NCBI GenBank assembly: GCA_944388825.1 | Contig: CALXKG010000080.1 | Coordinates: 1-16,398 of the forward strand | DNA from: an uncultured Clostridia bacterium | GTDB taxonomy: Bacteria > Bacillota > Clostridia > Oscillospirales > Ruminococcaceae | DNA: 16,398 bases | Direction of reading: 5' to 3' | Shown: in pieces, positions 1 to 6,549 of the stretch | Layout of the letters: each line of letters opens with the position of its first letter | How positions within the stretch are numbered: the stretch's first letter is position 1 | Position numbers and translations under genes: made by a program | The notes under the pieces: model-generated | Told to the model about the DNA's origin: nothing | The model's database searches: none | Seen by the model: only the letters and a program-made list of their open reading frames with translations

Positions 1-2
1 CC

Positions 3-932
3 ACCGGCGACACCCTCTGCGACCCCAAGCACGAAGTCATCCTCGAGTCGATGGAGTTCCCCGATCCGGTTATCCGCGTCGCGATCGAACCCAAGACCAA
101 GGCCGGCTCCGAAAAGATGGGCATCGCGCTGGCGAAGCTCGCCGAAGAGGACCCCACCTTCAAGACCTACACCGACGAGGAAACCGGCCAGACCATCATC
201 GCCGGTATGGGCGAGCTCCATCTGGAGATCATCGTCGACCGTCTGCTGCGTGAGTTCAAGGTCGAAGCCAACGTCGGCAAGCCGCAGGTTGCCTACCGTG
301 AAACCATCCGCGGCAATGCGGACGTCGACCACAAGTACGCCCGCCAGTCGGGTGGTAAAGGCCAGTACGGCCACGTCAAGATCCGCGTCTCCCCCAACGA
401 GCCCGGCAAGGGTTACGAGTTCATCAACTCGGTCGTCGGCGGCGCGATCCCGAAAGAGTATATCCCGGCGGTTGACGCCGGTATCCAGGGCGCCCTCCAG
501 GCCGGCGTGCTCGCCGGTTACCCGGTTGTCGACATCAAGGTCGAGCTGTACGACGGCTCTTACCACGAGGTCGACTCCTCCGAAATGGCCTTTAAGATCG
601 CCGGTTCCATGGCGGTCAAGGAAGCCCTCCGGAAGGCCAACCCGGTCATTATGGAACCGCTGATGAAGGTTGTCGTCGTTGTGCCGGAACAGTACATGGG
701 CGACGTCATCGGCGACCTCAACTCCCGCCGCGGCCAGATCCAGGGGATGGAAGCCAGAAACGGCGTCGAGGATATCAACGCGCTTGTCCCGCTGGCGGAA
801 ATGTTCGGTTACGCGACCGACCTCCGCTCCAAGACCCAGGGCCGCGGCAACTATTCGATGGAGCCCAGCCACTACGTCGAAGTCCCGAAGGGGATCGCGG
901 AGAAGATCGTCGCGGAGAGAAGCAAAAAATAA
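3..932 (+). CDS. fusA: Elongation factor G, 3' part (partial at the window start)
   Basis: EF-G is the GTPase that drives ribosomal translocation and, with RRF, ribosome recycling in the cytoplasm. The reading frame is already open at base 3 and no start is present, so only the last 309 residues of an expected ~690 are seen; the GTPase domain lies upstream. Visible landmarks are the end of domain II (TGDTLCDPKH), the domain III stretch GMGELHLEIIVDRL, the domain IV stretch with SGGKGQYGHVKI and GSYHEVDSSEMAFKIAGSMA, and the C-terminal domain V with LNSRRGQIQGME and EMFGYATDLRSKTQGRG. All are canonical for bacterial EF-G. The TAA stop is at 930-932, with tuf 94 bases downstream, the usual end of the str operon (rpsL-rpsG-fusA-tuf). 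Identification is secure. An internal ATG at 51 is not the start. Confidence 0.98.
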   Translation, partial: TGDTLCDPKHEVILESMEFPDPVIRVAIEPKTKAGSEKMGIALAKLAEEDPTFKTYTDEETGQTIIAGMGELHLEIIVDRLLREFKVEANVGKPQVAYRETIRGNADVDHKYARQSGGKGQYGHVKIRVSPNEPGKGYEFINSVVGGAIPKEYIPAVDAGIQGALQAGVLAGYPVVDIKVELYDGSYHEVDSSEMAFKIAGSMAVKEALRKANPVIMEPLMKVVVVVPEQYMGDVIGDLNSRRGQIQGMEARNGVEDINALVPLAEMFGYATDLRSKTQGRGNYSMEPSHYVEVPKGIAEKIVAERSKK

Positions 933-956
933 ATTCTGTGAGATGCGAGAAAACTC

Positions 957-985
957 TTGCATTTTCTGGAAGTTTCTGTTACCAT
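957..985 (+). promoter_or_regulatory. Predicted sigma-70 type promoter of tuf
   Basis: TTGCAT (957-962) and TACCAT (980-985) are separated by exactly 17 bases in the short fusA-tuf gap. Each box matches four of six consensus positions. This would let tuf be transcribed independently of the upstream str operon, as is common for EF-Tu. The call rests on sequence only. Confidence 0.45.
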
Positions 986-1026
986 TAAGGTACACAGATT
1001 CTTGATCAAACAAGGAGGAATTTCCA

Positions 1027-2229
1027 ATGGCAAAGGCTCATTACGAAAGAACCAAGCCCCATGTCAACATTGGTACCATTGGCCACGTTGACCACGGCAA
1101 AACCACTCTGACCGCTGCTATCACCAAGGTCCTCGCGATGAAGGGCCAGGCTCAGTACGAAGCCTATGATATGATCGACAAGGCTCCCGAAGAGAGAGCC
1201 CGTGGTATCACAATCAACACCGCGCACGTCGAATACGAGACCGACAAGCGGCACTACGCCCACGTCGACTGCCCCGGCCACGCTGACTATGTTAAGAACA
1301 TGATCACCGGCGCGGCGCAGATGGACGGCGCGATCCTCGTCGTTTCTTCCGCTGACGGCCCGATGCCCCAGACCCGTGAGCACATCCTGCTCGCCCGTCA
1401 GGTCGGCGTTCCCTACATTGTCGTCTTTATGAACAAAGTCGACCAGGTGGACGACGAAGAGCTTCTGGACCTCGTCGAGATGGAAATCCGTGAGCTGCTC
1501 TCCGAGTATGACTTCCCGGGCGACGACATCCCGATCATCCGCGGCACCGCTCTTGGCGCGCTGGAGTGCACCTCCAACGACATCAACGACCCCGCCTACA
1601 AGTGCATCCTCGACCTGATGGATGCCGTTGACGAGTATATCCCCACTCCCGACCGTATGGCTGACAAGCCCTTCCTGATGCCCGTCGAGGACGTCATGAC
1701 CATCTCTGGCCGTGGCACCGTCGCGACCGGCCGTGTCGAGAGAGGCACCGTCAAGGTTGGCGACCCCGTCGAGATCGTCGGCCTGAAGGAGGAGAAAGGT
1801 TCTTCCACCATCACCGGCCTGGAAATGTTCAGAAAGACCCTGGACTACGCCGAGGCTGGCGACAACGTTGGCGCCCTGCTCCGTGGTATCCAGAGAAACG
1901 AGATCGAGAGAGGCCAGGTCATTGCGAAACCCGGCTCTGTCCATCCCCACACCAAGTTCCACTGCCACGTCTACGTCCTGAAGAAGGAAGAAGGCGGCCG
2001 GCATAAACCCTTCTTCACCAACTACCGTCCGCAGTTCTACTTCCGTACCACCGACGTTACCGGTATCATCACCCTGGCGGAAGGTACCGAAATGGCGATG
2101 CCCGGCGATAACCTCGACTTCGACGTCGAGCTGATCACCCCCATCGCGATGGAAGAAGGCCTCCGCTTCGCGATCCGTGAAGGCGGCAGAACCGTCGGTT
2201 CCGGCGTTGTCTCTTCGATCACCGAATAA
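1027..2229 (+). CDS. tuf: Elongation factor Tu
   Basis: EF-Tu is the GTPase that carries aminoacyl-tRNA to the ribosomal A site. The 400-residue length is normal. The G1/P-loop GHVDHGKT lies at residues 19-26, the effector-region stretch ARGITINTAHVEYET follows, then the G3 motif DCPGH and the G4 motif NKVD. The C-terminal beta-barrel domains follow, with GRGTVATGRVERG and the closing GSGVVSSITE. A strong Shine-Dalgarno site (AAGGAGGA, 1012-1019) lies seven bases before the ATG. The gene follows fusA, has its own candidate promoter and ends before a perfect terminator hairpin. The strong codon bias leaves a long open frame on the opposite strand, which is not a gene. No unusual residues were noticed. 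Confidence 0.99.
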   Translation: MAKAHYERTKPHVNIGTIGHVDHGKTTLTAAITKVLAMKGQAQYEAYDMIDKAPEERARGITINTAHVEYETDKRHYAHVDCPGHADYVKNMITGAAQMDGAILVVSSADGPMPQTREHILLARQVGVPYIVVFMNKVDQVDDEELLDLVEMEIRELLSEYDFPGDDIPIIRGTALGALECTSNDINDPAYKCILDLMDAVDEYIPTPDRMADKPFLMPVEDVMTISGRGTVATGRVERGTVKVGDPVEIVGLKEEKGSSTITGLEMFRKTLDYAEAGDNVGALLRGIQRNEIERGQVIAKPGSVHPHTKFHCHVYVLKKEEGGRHKPFFTNYRPQFYFRTTDVTGIITLAEGTEMAMPGDNLDFDVELITPIAMEEGLRFAIREGGRTVGSGVVSSITE

Positions 2230-2261
2230 TTTCGAGAATCTGTACGCGGGTGACCGCGTGG

Positions 2262-2295
2262 AAAATGGGCTGTCCCAAAAGGGACAGCCCATTTT
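2262..2295 (+). terminator. Rho-independent terminator of tuf
   Basis: A perfect 15-bp inverted repeat (AAAATGGGCTGTCCC at 2262-2276 and its complement at 2281-2295) has a four-base AAAA loop. It ends in TTTT on the plus strand and is flanked by AAAA on the left, so it can also act on the minus strand. It starts 32 bases after the tuf stop. Confidence 0.93.
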
Positions 2296-2309
2296 GTCTG
2301 TATAAGGGA

Positions 2310-2337
2310 AATCCCGGGCGGCCATGCGCCCGGGATT
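2310..2337 (-). terminator. Probable terminator of the P1-family peptidase gene
   Basis: A perfect 11-bp inverted repeat (AATCCCGGGCG at 2310-2320, complement at 2327-2337) has a six-base loop. It lies about 30 bases beyond the stop of the minus-strand peptidase gene. Its T tract on the minus strand is short, so with the neighbouring tuf hairpin it forms a convergent terminator pair. Confidence 0.65.
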
Positions 2338-2351
2338 ATTTGGTTCAGCCT

Positions 2352-2375
2352 CTGTTTCAATCCCTGTTTCAATCC
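2352..2375. repeat. 12-bp tandem duplication overlapping a stop codon
   Basis: The unit CTGTTTCAATCC occurs twice with no spacer (2352-2363 and 2364-2375). The second copy contains the TGA stop of the minus-strand peptidase at 2369-2371, and the first copy contains another TGA in the same register, so the duplication leaves the protein end unchanged. It looks like a simple slippage duplication. Confidence 0.75.
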
Positions 2376-3406
2376 GGGAAGATTTCGCTGAGCGAGTCCT
2401 TATGCCGTCCCCGGAAGCCGGTCACCGGTTCGGCGCAGAGCATCGAGTCCAGCACCGATTCCTCCGCCGCCTCGGCCGCTGCCCGGAAAAACCGGTCGAT
2501 CTTCCGCTCGTTTATCATCTCCACCGGCAGGATATCCCGCTGGTCGGCGATGGAGACCCGGTTCGCGGTCGAAAAGCCGATGCAGATCTCCCCGCTGCCG
2601 TGGCCGATGAAGGATCCCAGCCGGACGAGCCCCACCGGCATCCGCCTGATGACCCGCTTCAGCTGCCGGTCGGAAAGGGGCGCGTCGGTTGCCAGCAGCA
2701 TGATGCAGGAGCCTTTGTCGGGGGCCGCGCCGCCGTTTTTCCGGATAAAGTCCGCCTCCGGCCTTATCCCGTCCGGCAGCCGCAGGTCGTGCAGCCGCCC
2801 GTGGTTGGTCAGCGTCAGCACACCGACCGTATACCGTTTCCCGTCCAGCTCCACCAGCCGGGAGGCCGAGCCGATCCCGCCTTTGAGTGAATGGCAGCAC
2901 ATCCCCCGTCCGGCCCCGACCGCCCCCAGGGGGAAATCGGCCTTTGCGTCGCCGATTGCCGCCAGCAGTTCCTTTTCCCCGCAGGGGCGGGCGGCGATGT
3001 CGCTTAAAAACCCGTCGTTGCACTCGCCGACGACCGGGTTGATGGACGTTACCTCCACCCCCTCCGCCCGGCAGCGCCGCAGCATATAGGCGGCAAGGGC
3101 GTCGTGGATTTTGCCGACGTTCAGCGTCCCGCAGAGGGCGACCGGCGTCTCCAGCGTCCCCAGCTCGTCGATCTGGACGAGCCCCAGCGTCTTGCCAAAC
3201 CCGTTGACGACGTGGGAGGCCGCCGGGAGCTTTTCGGTAAAGGGGTTGTCGGGCGGCATGAGGACGGTGACGCCGGTCTGCAAGCCCCCGTCCGCGACCG
3301 TGCAGTGGCCGACTTTTATCCCTTCAACGTCGGTGATGCGGTTTAAAGGCCCCGGCGGAAGCTCGCCGGTTATGATCCCCCGTTCCCGCGCGCGCAGATA
3401 TGACAT
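2369..3406 (-). CDS. P1 family (DmpA/BapA-like) self-processing N-terminal nucleophile peptidase
   Basis: This is a 345-residue member of peptidase family P1 (S58), whose members are aminopeptidases acting on D-amino acid or beta-peptide substrates. They mature by cutting themselves just before the catalytic Ser. The N-terminal part GPLNRITDVEGIKVGHCT (residues 19-36) is typical. VVGECNDGF (125-133), the KGGIGSASR stretch (175-183) and LTNHG (199-203, oxyanion-type Asn201) follow. The motif KGSCIMLLATDAPL begins at 231, with Gly232-Ser233 as the predicted autocleavage site and nucleophile. I chose the ATG at 3406 because AAAGGA lies nine bases upstream; the frame stays open back to 3493, but that segment has no ribosome site and spans the promoter. 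No signal peptide is seen, so it is likely cytoplasmic. The substrate cannot be told from sequence. It is transcribed divergently from fba. Confidence 0.9.
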   Translation of the reverse strand: MSYLRARERGIITGELPPGPLNRITDVEGIKVGHCTVADGGLQTGVTVLMPPDNPFTEKLPAASHVVNGFGKTLGLVQIDELGTLETPVALCGTLNVGKIHDALAAYMLRRCRAEGVEVTSINPVVGECNDGFLSDIAARPCGEKELLAAIGDAKADFPLGAVGAGRGMCCHSLKGGIGSASRLVELDGKRYTVGVLTLTNHGRLHDLRLPDGIRPEADFIRKNGGAAPDKGSCIMLLATDAPLSDRQLKRVIRRMPVGLVRLGSFIGHGSGEICIGFSTANRVSIADQRDILPVEMINERKIDRFFRAAAEAAEESVLDSMLCAEPVTGFRGRHKDSLSEIFPD

Positions 3407-3439
3407 GGAAACCAGTCCTTTCGGTTTTTCGTTCTTTTT

Positions 3440-3468
3440 ATTATACCGGAAACCGGCTCCTGCCGCAA
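3440..3468 (-). promoter_or_regulatory. Predicted promoter of the P1-family peptidase
   Basis: On the minus strand, TTGCGG (3463-3468) and a perfect TATAAT (3440-3445) are 17 bases apart. The transcript would start near 3433, about 27 bases before the chosen ATG at 3406, which supports that start. Confidence 0.65.
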
Positions 3469-3541
3469 CTGCGCGGTTGCACGCAATTTCCAAAAATAGC
3501 CCCTTCAGACCGGCTTTTTTGCCAAACAGGCGAATCTTCCC

Positions 3542-3570
3542 TTGATTTTTTCACCCATCTACGGTATAAT
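3542..3570 (+). promoter_or_regulatory. Predicted promoter of fba
   Basis: TTGATT (3542-3547) and a perfect TATAAT (3565-3570) lie 17 bases apart, about 52 bases before the chosen fba start. The transcript would start near 3577. It is divergent from the peptidase promoter at 3440-3468, with about 73 bases between the two. Confidence 0.8.
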
Positions 3571-3581
3571 AAAAACAGTAA

Positions 3582-3598
3582 CCGCCGGCCGCCGGCGG
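3582..3598 (+). other. GC-rich 5' leader hairpin of fba
   Basis: CCGCCGG (3582-3588) pairs with CCGGCGG (3592-3598) around a three-base loop, roughly five bases after the predicted transcript start. Such a 5'-terminal hairpin could stabilise the mRNA of a highly expressed glycolytic gene. That role is inference. Confidence 0.5.
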
Positions 3599-3622
3599 GA
3601 TTAGAAAATGGAGGTTTTTCTC

Positions 3623-4486
3623 ATGCTCGTTTCTGCAAAGGATATGCTGAACAAAGCCCGTGAAGGACATTACGCGGTCGGCCAGTTCAACATCAACAAC
3701 CTGGAATGGACCAAATCCATCCTGCTCACCGCCCAGGAACTCCAGTCGCCGGTCATCCTCGGCGTTTCGGAAGGCGCCGGCAAGTATATGTGCGGCTATA
3801 AGACCGTCGTCGGCATGGTCAACGGGATGATCGAAGAGCTCGGCATCACCGTCCCCGTCGCGCTGCACCTCGACCACGGCTCTTTCGAAGGCGCCAAAAA
3901 GTGCATCCTCGCCGGTTTCTCGTCCATCATGTTCGACGGTTCCCACTATCCGATCGAGGACAACATCCGCATGACCACCGAGCTGGTCAACACCTGCAAC
4001 ATCCTCGGCCTCTCCCTCGAGGCTGAAGTCGGCGCGATCGGCGGCGAAGAAGACGGCGTCATCGGCAAGGGCGAGTGCGCCGACCCCAATGAGTGCAAGA
4101 TGATCGCCGACCTCGGCGTCACCATGCTGGCCGCCGGCATCGGCAACATCCACGGCGTTTACCCCGCCAACTGGGAAGGTCTCTCCTTCGAGACCCTCGC
4201 GGCCGTCAAGGAAGCGGTCGGCGATATGCCCCTCGTCCTTCACGGCGGCACCGGCATCCCGGACGACCAGGTCAAGAAAGCCATCTCCCTCGGCGTCGCG
4301 AAGATCAACGTCAACACCGAGTGCCAGCTCGTCTTCGCCGAAGCGACCCGCAAGTACATCGAAGCCGGTAAGGACCAGCAGGGCAAGGGCTTTGACCCCC
4401 GCAAGCTGCTCGCCCCCGGCGCGGAAGCGATCAAGGCGAAAGTCAAAGAGAAGATGGAACTCTTCGGCTCTGTCGGCAAAGCCTGA
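3623..4486 (+). CDS. fba: Class II (zinc-dependent) fructose-1,6-bisphosphate aldolase
   Basis: The enzyme reversibly cleaves fructose-1,6-bisphosphate to dihydroxyacetone phosphate and glyceraldehyde-3-phosphate in glycolysis and gluconeogenesis. It has 287 residues, the short Bacillus/Clostridium-type class II form. Visible motifs are HLDHG (82-86; Asp84 catalytic, His85 zinc ligand), FDGSHYP (104-110), GNIHGVYP (174-181; His177 zinc ligand), VLHGGTG (205-211; His207 zinc ligand) and KINVNTE (227-233, phosphate-binding end). I chose the ATG at 3623 because GGAGG lies eight bases before it. The ATG at 3608 overlaps that ribosome site and would add only five residues. A related tagatose-bisphosphate aldolase is possible, but the motifs fit fba well. 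The gene has its own promoter and terminator. Confidence 0.95.
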   Translation: MLVSAKDMLNKAREGHYAVGQFNINNLEWTKSILLTAQELQSPVILGVSEGAGKYMCGYKTVVGMVNGMIEELGITVPVALHLDHGSFEGAKKCILAGFSSIMFDGSHYPIEDNIRMTTELVNTCNILGLSLEAEVGAIGGEEDGVIGKGECADPNECKMIADLGVTMLAAGIGNIHGVYPANWEGLSFETLAAVKEAVGDMPLVLHGGTGIPDDQVKKAISLGVAKINVNTECQLVFAEATRKYIEAGKDQQGKGFDPRKLLAPGAEAIKAKVKEKMELFGSVGKA

Positions 4487-4504
4487 TTTTACTGCATAAC
4501 CCCC

Positions 4505-4537
4505 AAAAAGGCTCCTTCCCACCGAAGGGGCCTTTTT
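4505..4537 (+). terminator. Rho-independent terminator of fba
   Basis: A 14-bp stem (4505-4518 with 4524-4537, one G-U pair) has a five-base loop and ends in TTTTT. It starts 18 bases after the fba stop. Confidence 0.9.
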
Positions 4538-4569
4538 ACAATTCAATACCTTTTCAAAGGAGAACCGCC

Positions 4570-5292
4570 ATGTTTCAAAATAAACCTCTGATCGCCCTCA
4601 GCTGTACCTCCAACCACGACCCCCTGCCGTCCCGGATCATCTCCAACCCGATGGCCTATTCCAACGCCATCGCGGCGGGCGGCGGCATCCCGGTCTACGC
4701 CCCCGAGTGCCTGCCGACCGATTACGCCGAAATGTGCGACGGGCTTCTGCTCACCGGCGGGATGGACATCGACCCCACCTGGTTCGGGGAAGAGGTCTTA
4801 AATAAATCGGTCGAACTGGACGCCCTCCGCGACCCTTACGAGTTTGAGCTCTGCAAGGCGTTCCTCGCCCGCAAAAAGCCGATTTTAGCCATCTGCCGCG
4901 GGTTCCAGCTGGTCAACATTGCCCTGGGCGGCGACCTGTACCAGGATCTGTTGGCCCAGATGGGCTATGTCCACCAGAACGAGGGGATCCGCCATCCCCT
5001 GTATACCGAAGAAGGCTCGGTCCTGCACCGGCTGTTCGGCCCCGTCTTCCGGGTCAACTCCACCCACCACCAGGCGGTGCGCAAGCTGGGGCGGGGGCTT
5101 AAGGTGACCGGCCGGTCGGTCGAGGGGATCATCGAGAGCTTTGAATCGGAAAACCCCGAACAGCTGATCTGGGGCACCCAGTTCCACCCCGAGCGGCTGA
5201 CCGGCGTCCAGTGGGACGACCGCACCCCCGACTTTGCCCCCTATTTCGCCGCTTTTGTGGATAAGGTGAAGGAATGGGCCGCCCGGAAGTAA
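4570..5292 (+). CDS. Gamma-glutamyl-gamma-aminobutyrate hydrolase family protein (peptidase C26, class I glutamine amidotransferase fold)
   Basis: The family (PuuD-like) hydrolyses gamma-glutamyl amide bonds, for example in gamma-glutamyl-GABA during putrescine breakdown. The 240-residue protein has the expected order: the LLLTGGMDIDPTWFGE stretch (59-74), the nucleophile elbow AICRG with Cys109, NSTHHQAV (163-170), and TQFHPE (203-208), in which His206 and Glu208 complete the triad. The ATG at 4570 is preceded by AAAGGAG at a good distance. No signal peptide is seen. No promoter is evident in the 32 bases after the fba terminator, so expression may rely on readthrough. No putrescine genes lie nearby, so the actual substrate is open. 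Confidence 0.9.
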   Translation: MFQNKPLIALSCTSNHDPLPSRIISNPMAYSNAIAAGGGIPVYAPECLPTDYAEMCDGLLLTGGMDIDPTWFGEEVLNKSVELDALRDPYEFELCKAFLARKKPILAICRGFQLVNIALGGDLYQDLLAQMGYVHQNEGIRHPLYTEEGSVLHRLFGPVFRVNSTHHQAVRKLGRGLKVTGRSVEGIIESFESENPEQLIWGTQFHPERLTGVQWDDRTPDFAPYFAAFVDKVKEWAARK

Positions 5293-5331
5293 CATACAGC
5301 AAAGAATGGCATGATTTGGTAAAATAGGCAA

Positions 5332-5360
5332 TGGACGTTCCGACTCATTTATGGTATAAT
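5332..5360 (+). promoter_or_regulatory. Predicted promoter of the alpha/beta hydrolase
   Basis: TGGACG (5332-5337, four of six consensus bases) and a perfect TATAAT (5355-5360) are 17 bases apart. An extended -10 TGG precedes the TATAAT. Confidence 0.7.
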
Positions 5361-5412
5361 TTTACCAGAAATTTCTTTTTCTGATGAAAAAATACGGAAA
5401 GAAGGGAATAAC

Positions 5413-6270
5413 TTGCTTTGTTCTGAACAGGTTTACCAGCAGGTTTTGCAGATGCGGGGGAACCGCCCCCGCGATGCCAAAAAGCCGGCGGGCGCCGAAA
5501 GCTACATCCCCACCCGGGCCGGGAAGGCGCGGGTGCTGATCTACACGCCCGACCTCGGGATCCCGGCGCCGGTCTTTTTTAACGTCCACGGCGGCGGGTT
5601 TGTCGCCGGGATGCCGGAGGGGGACGACTTTTTCTGCGACTATGTCTGCCGGCAGCTGGGGATTAAGGTCGTGAATATCGAGTACCGCCTTGCCCCGGAA
5701 TATACCTGCCCCAGCGATAAGGAGGATGTCTACGACGTCATCAAGTACGTCCACGACCACGCGGACGAGTACGGCATCGACCCGGAGCGGATGGCGGTCG
5801 GCGGGCATTCGGCCGGGGCGAATATCTCGGCGGTCGTCGCCAAGTGGGCGGTGCAGAAGAGGGAGTTCTCCCTCCGCTGCCAGATCCTCGACTACCCGCC
5901 GATGGACGTCCAGACCAACCCCTACCAGAAGTTCTTTACCGAAGGGGCGATCCCGCCCTTTGTCGCCGACATCTTCAACGACTGCTATGTCGAGCACGCA
6001 AAGGCCGGCGACCCCGACTGTTCGCCCATCTACACCCCCTCGGAAGACCTGAAGGGCCAGTGCCCGGCGGTCGTCATCACCTGTGAGATCGACTCGCTGC
6101 GGGACGAGGGGGAGGAATACGCCCTCAAGCTGATGAAGGCCGGCGTCGAAGTGACCGCCAGGCGGTTTATCGGCGTCCCCCACGGCTTTTCGATGGATCC
6201 CGGCGCCCCCCAGGCGATGGACGCGATGCAGATGATGGCCGACGGGCTGCGGAAATACCTGCTGGGCTAA
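5413..6270 (+). CDS. Alpha/beta hydrolase, hormone-sensitive-lipase-type esterase
   Basis: This 285-residue serine hydrolase is likely a carboxylesterase for small acyl or acetyl esters. The oxyanion motif HGGG is at residues 59-62 and the nucleophile elbow GHSAG at 131-135, with Ser133. Asp227 in CEIDSLRDEG and His257 in PHGFS complete the catalytic triad. IEYRLAPEYTCP (89-100) is typical of the HSL (class IV) lineage. The start is a TTG at 5413 with GAAGGG six bases upstream and no competing upstream ATG. No signal peptide is visible, so it is probably cytoplasmic. It has its own promoter, and its 3' side runs into the structured repeat at 6311-6484. The natural substrate is unknown. Confidence 0.9.
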   Translation: MLCSEQVYQQVLQMRGNRPRDAKKPAGAESYIPTRAGKARVLIYTPDLGIPAPVFFNVHGGGFVAGMPEGDDFFCDYVCRQLGIKVVNIEYRLAPEYTCPSDKEDVYDVIKYVHDHADEYGIDPERMAVGGHSAGANISAVVAKWAVQKREFSLRCQILDYPPMDVQTNPYQKFFTEGAIPPFVADIFNDCYVEHAKAGDPDCSPIYTPSEDLKGQCPAVVITCEIDSLRDEGEEYALKLMKAGVEVTARRFIGVPHGFSMDPGAPQAMDAMQMMADGLRKYLLG

Positions 6271-6328
6271 GCGTTCCGGCGGTTACAAAGGCAGGCACAG
6301 TAGCTTTTAGAGGGGTACAACCCCCAGT

Positions 6329-6396
6329 CTCTCTCTCTGAGGGAGGTGGCGCGGATGCGCCGGAAGGAGTGGCGTTATAAGCGAAGCGGATAACGC
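6329..6396 (+). repeat. Three-hairpin repeat, copy A
   Basis: Hairpin 1 is CTCTCTC (6329-6335) with GAGGGAG (6339-6345), including one G-U pair. Hairpin 2 is GGCGC (6348-6352) with GCGCC (6357-6361). The linker is GGAAGGAGT (6362-6370). Hairpin 3 is GCGTTAT (6372-6378) with ATAACGC (6390-6396). Order and spacing match copies B and C, while the stems of hairpins 2 and 3 differ in sequence. Confidence 0.75.
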
Positions 6397-6410
6397 TTAA
6401 AAATCTATTG

Positions 6411-6482
6411 GGTATCGCGTCATTTCATTCGCGATACCACTCCTTCAGTCCGCTTCGCGGCCAGCTCCCTCGGAGAGGGAGC
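6411..6482 (-). repeat. Three-hairpin repeat, copy B
   Basis: Read on the minus strand, hairpin 1 is GCTCCCTC/GAGGGAGC (6475-6482 with 6464-6471). Hairpin 2 is CCGC-GAA-GCGG (6450-6460), the linker is CTGAAGGAGT (6439-6448), and hairpin 3 is GGTATCGCG/CGCGATACC (6430-6438 with 6411-6419). It faces copy A tail to tail. Confidence 0.8.
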
Positions 6483-6549
6483 CTGTTTAGAGCGTGCTTA
6501 CCCGTTAAGTTGTTTGTCAACCAATCTCACATAGAAAGGACCAGACAAT

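Larger units (their letters stand above)
6311..6484. repeat. Composite inverted structured repeat (two facing copies, MITE/REP-like)
   Basis: Most of this intergenic stretch is made of two facing copies of one three-hairpin repeat, A (6329-6396, plus) and B (6411-6482, minus). They are joined by the AT-rich bases 6397-6410. GAAGGAGTGG (6363-6372) in A is exactly complementary to 6437-6446 in B, and the outer hairpins match at 15 of 17 bases after reverse complementing. A short GGGGT/ACCCC hairpin (6312-6324) precedes copy A. No coding capacity was seen. It could be a miniature inverted-repeat element, and its hairpins may end or stabilise the upstream transcript. The family name is unknown to me. 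Confidence 0.75.

Noticed and set aside
1006..2325. Long open frame of 439 codons antisense to tuf
   Set aside because: It mirrors the strongly biased codons of tuf, has no family motif or ribosome site, and runs through the tuf terminator.
2352..2375. Two adjacent GTTTCAATCC-containing units resembling the end of some CRISPR repeats
   Set aside because: There are only two 12-base units with no spacer between them, located at a gene end, and no cas genes. It is a simple tandem duplication.
3407..3493. Upstream in-frame extension of the P1 peptidase (29 residues)
   Set aside because: It would place the start before the predicted promoter and lacks a ribosome site; the family's usual N-terminus begins near the chosen ATG at 3406.
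3551..4546. Open frame of 331 codons antisense to fba
   Set aside because: Same codon-bias artefact; it crosses the fba promoter and terminator and has low-complexity composition.
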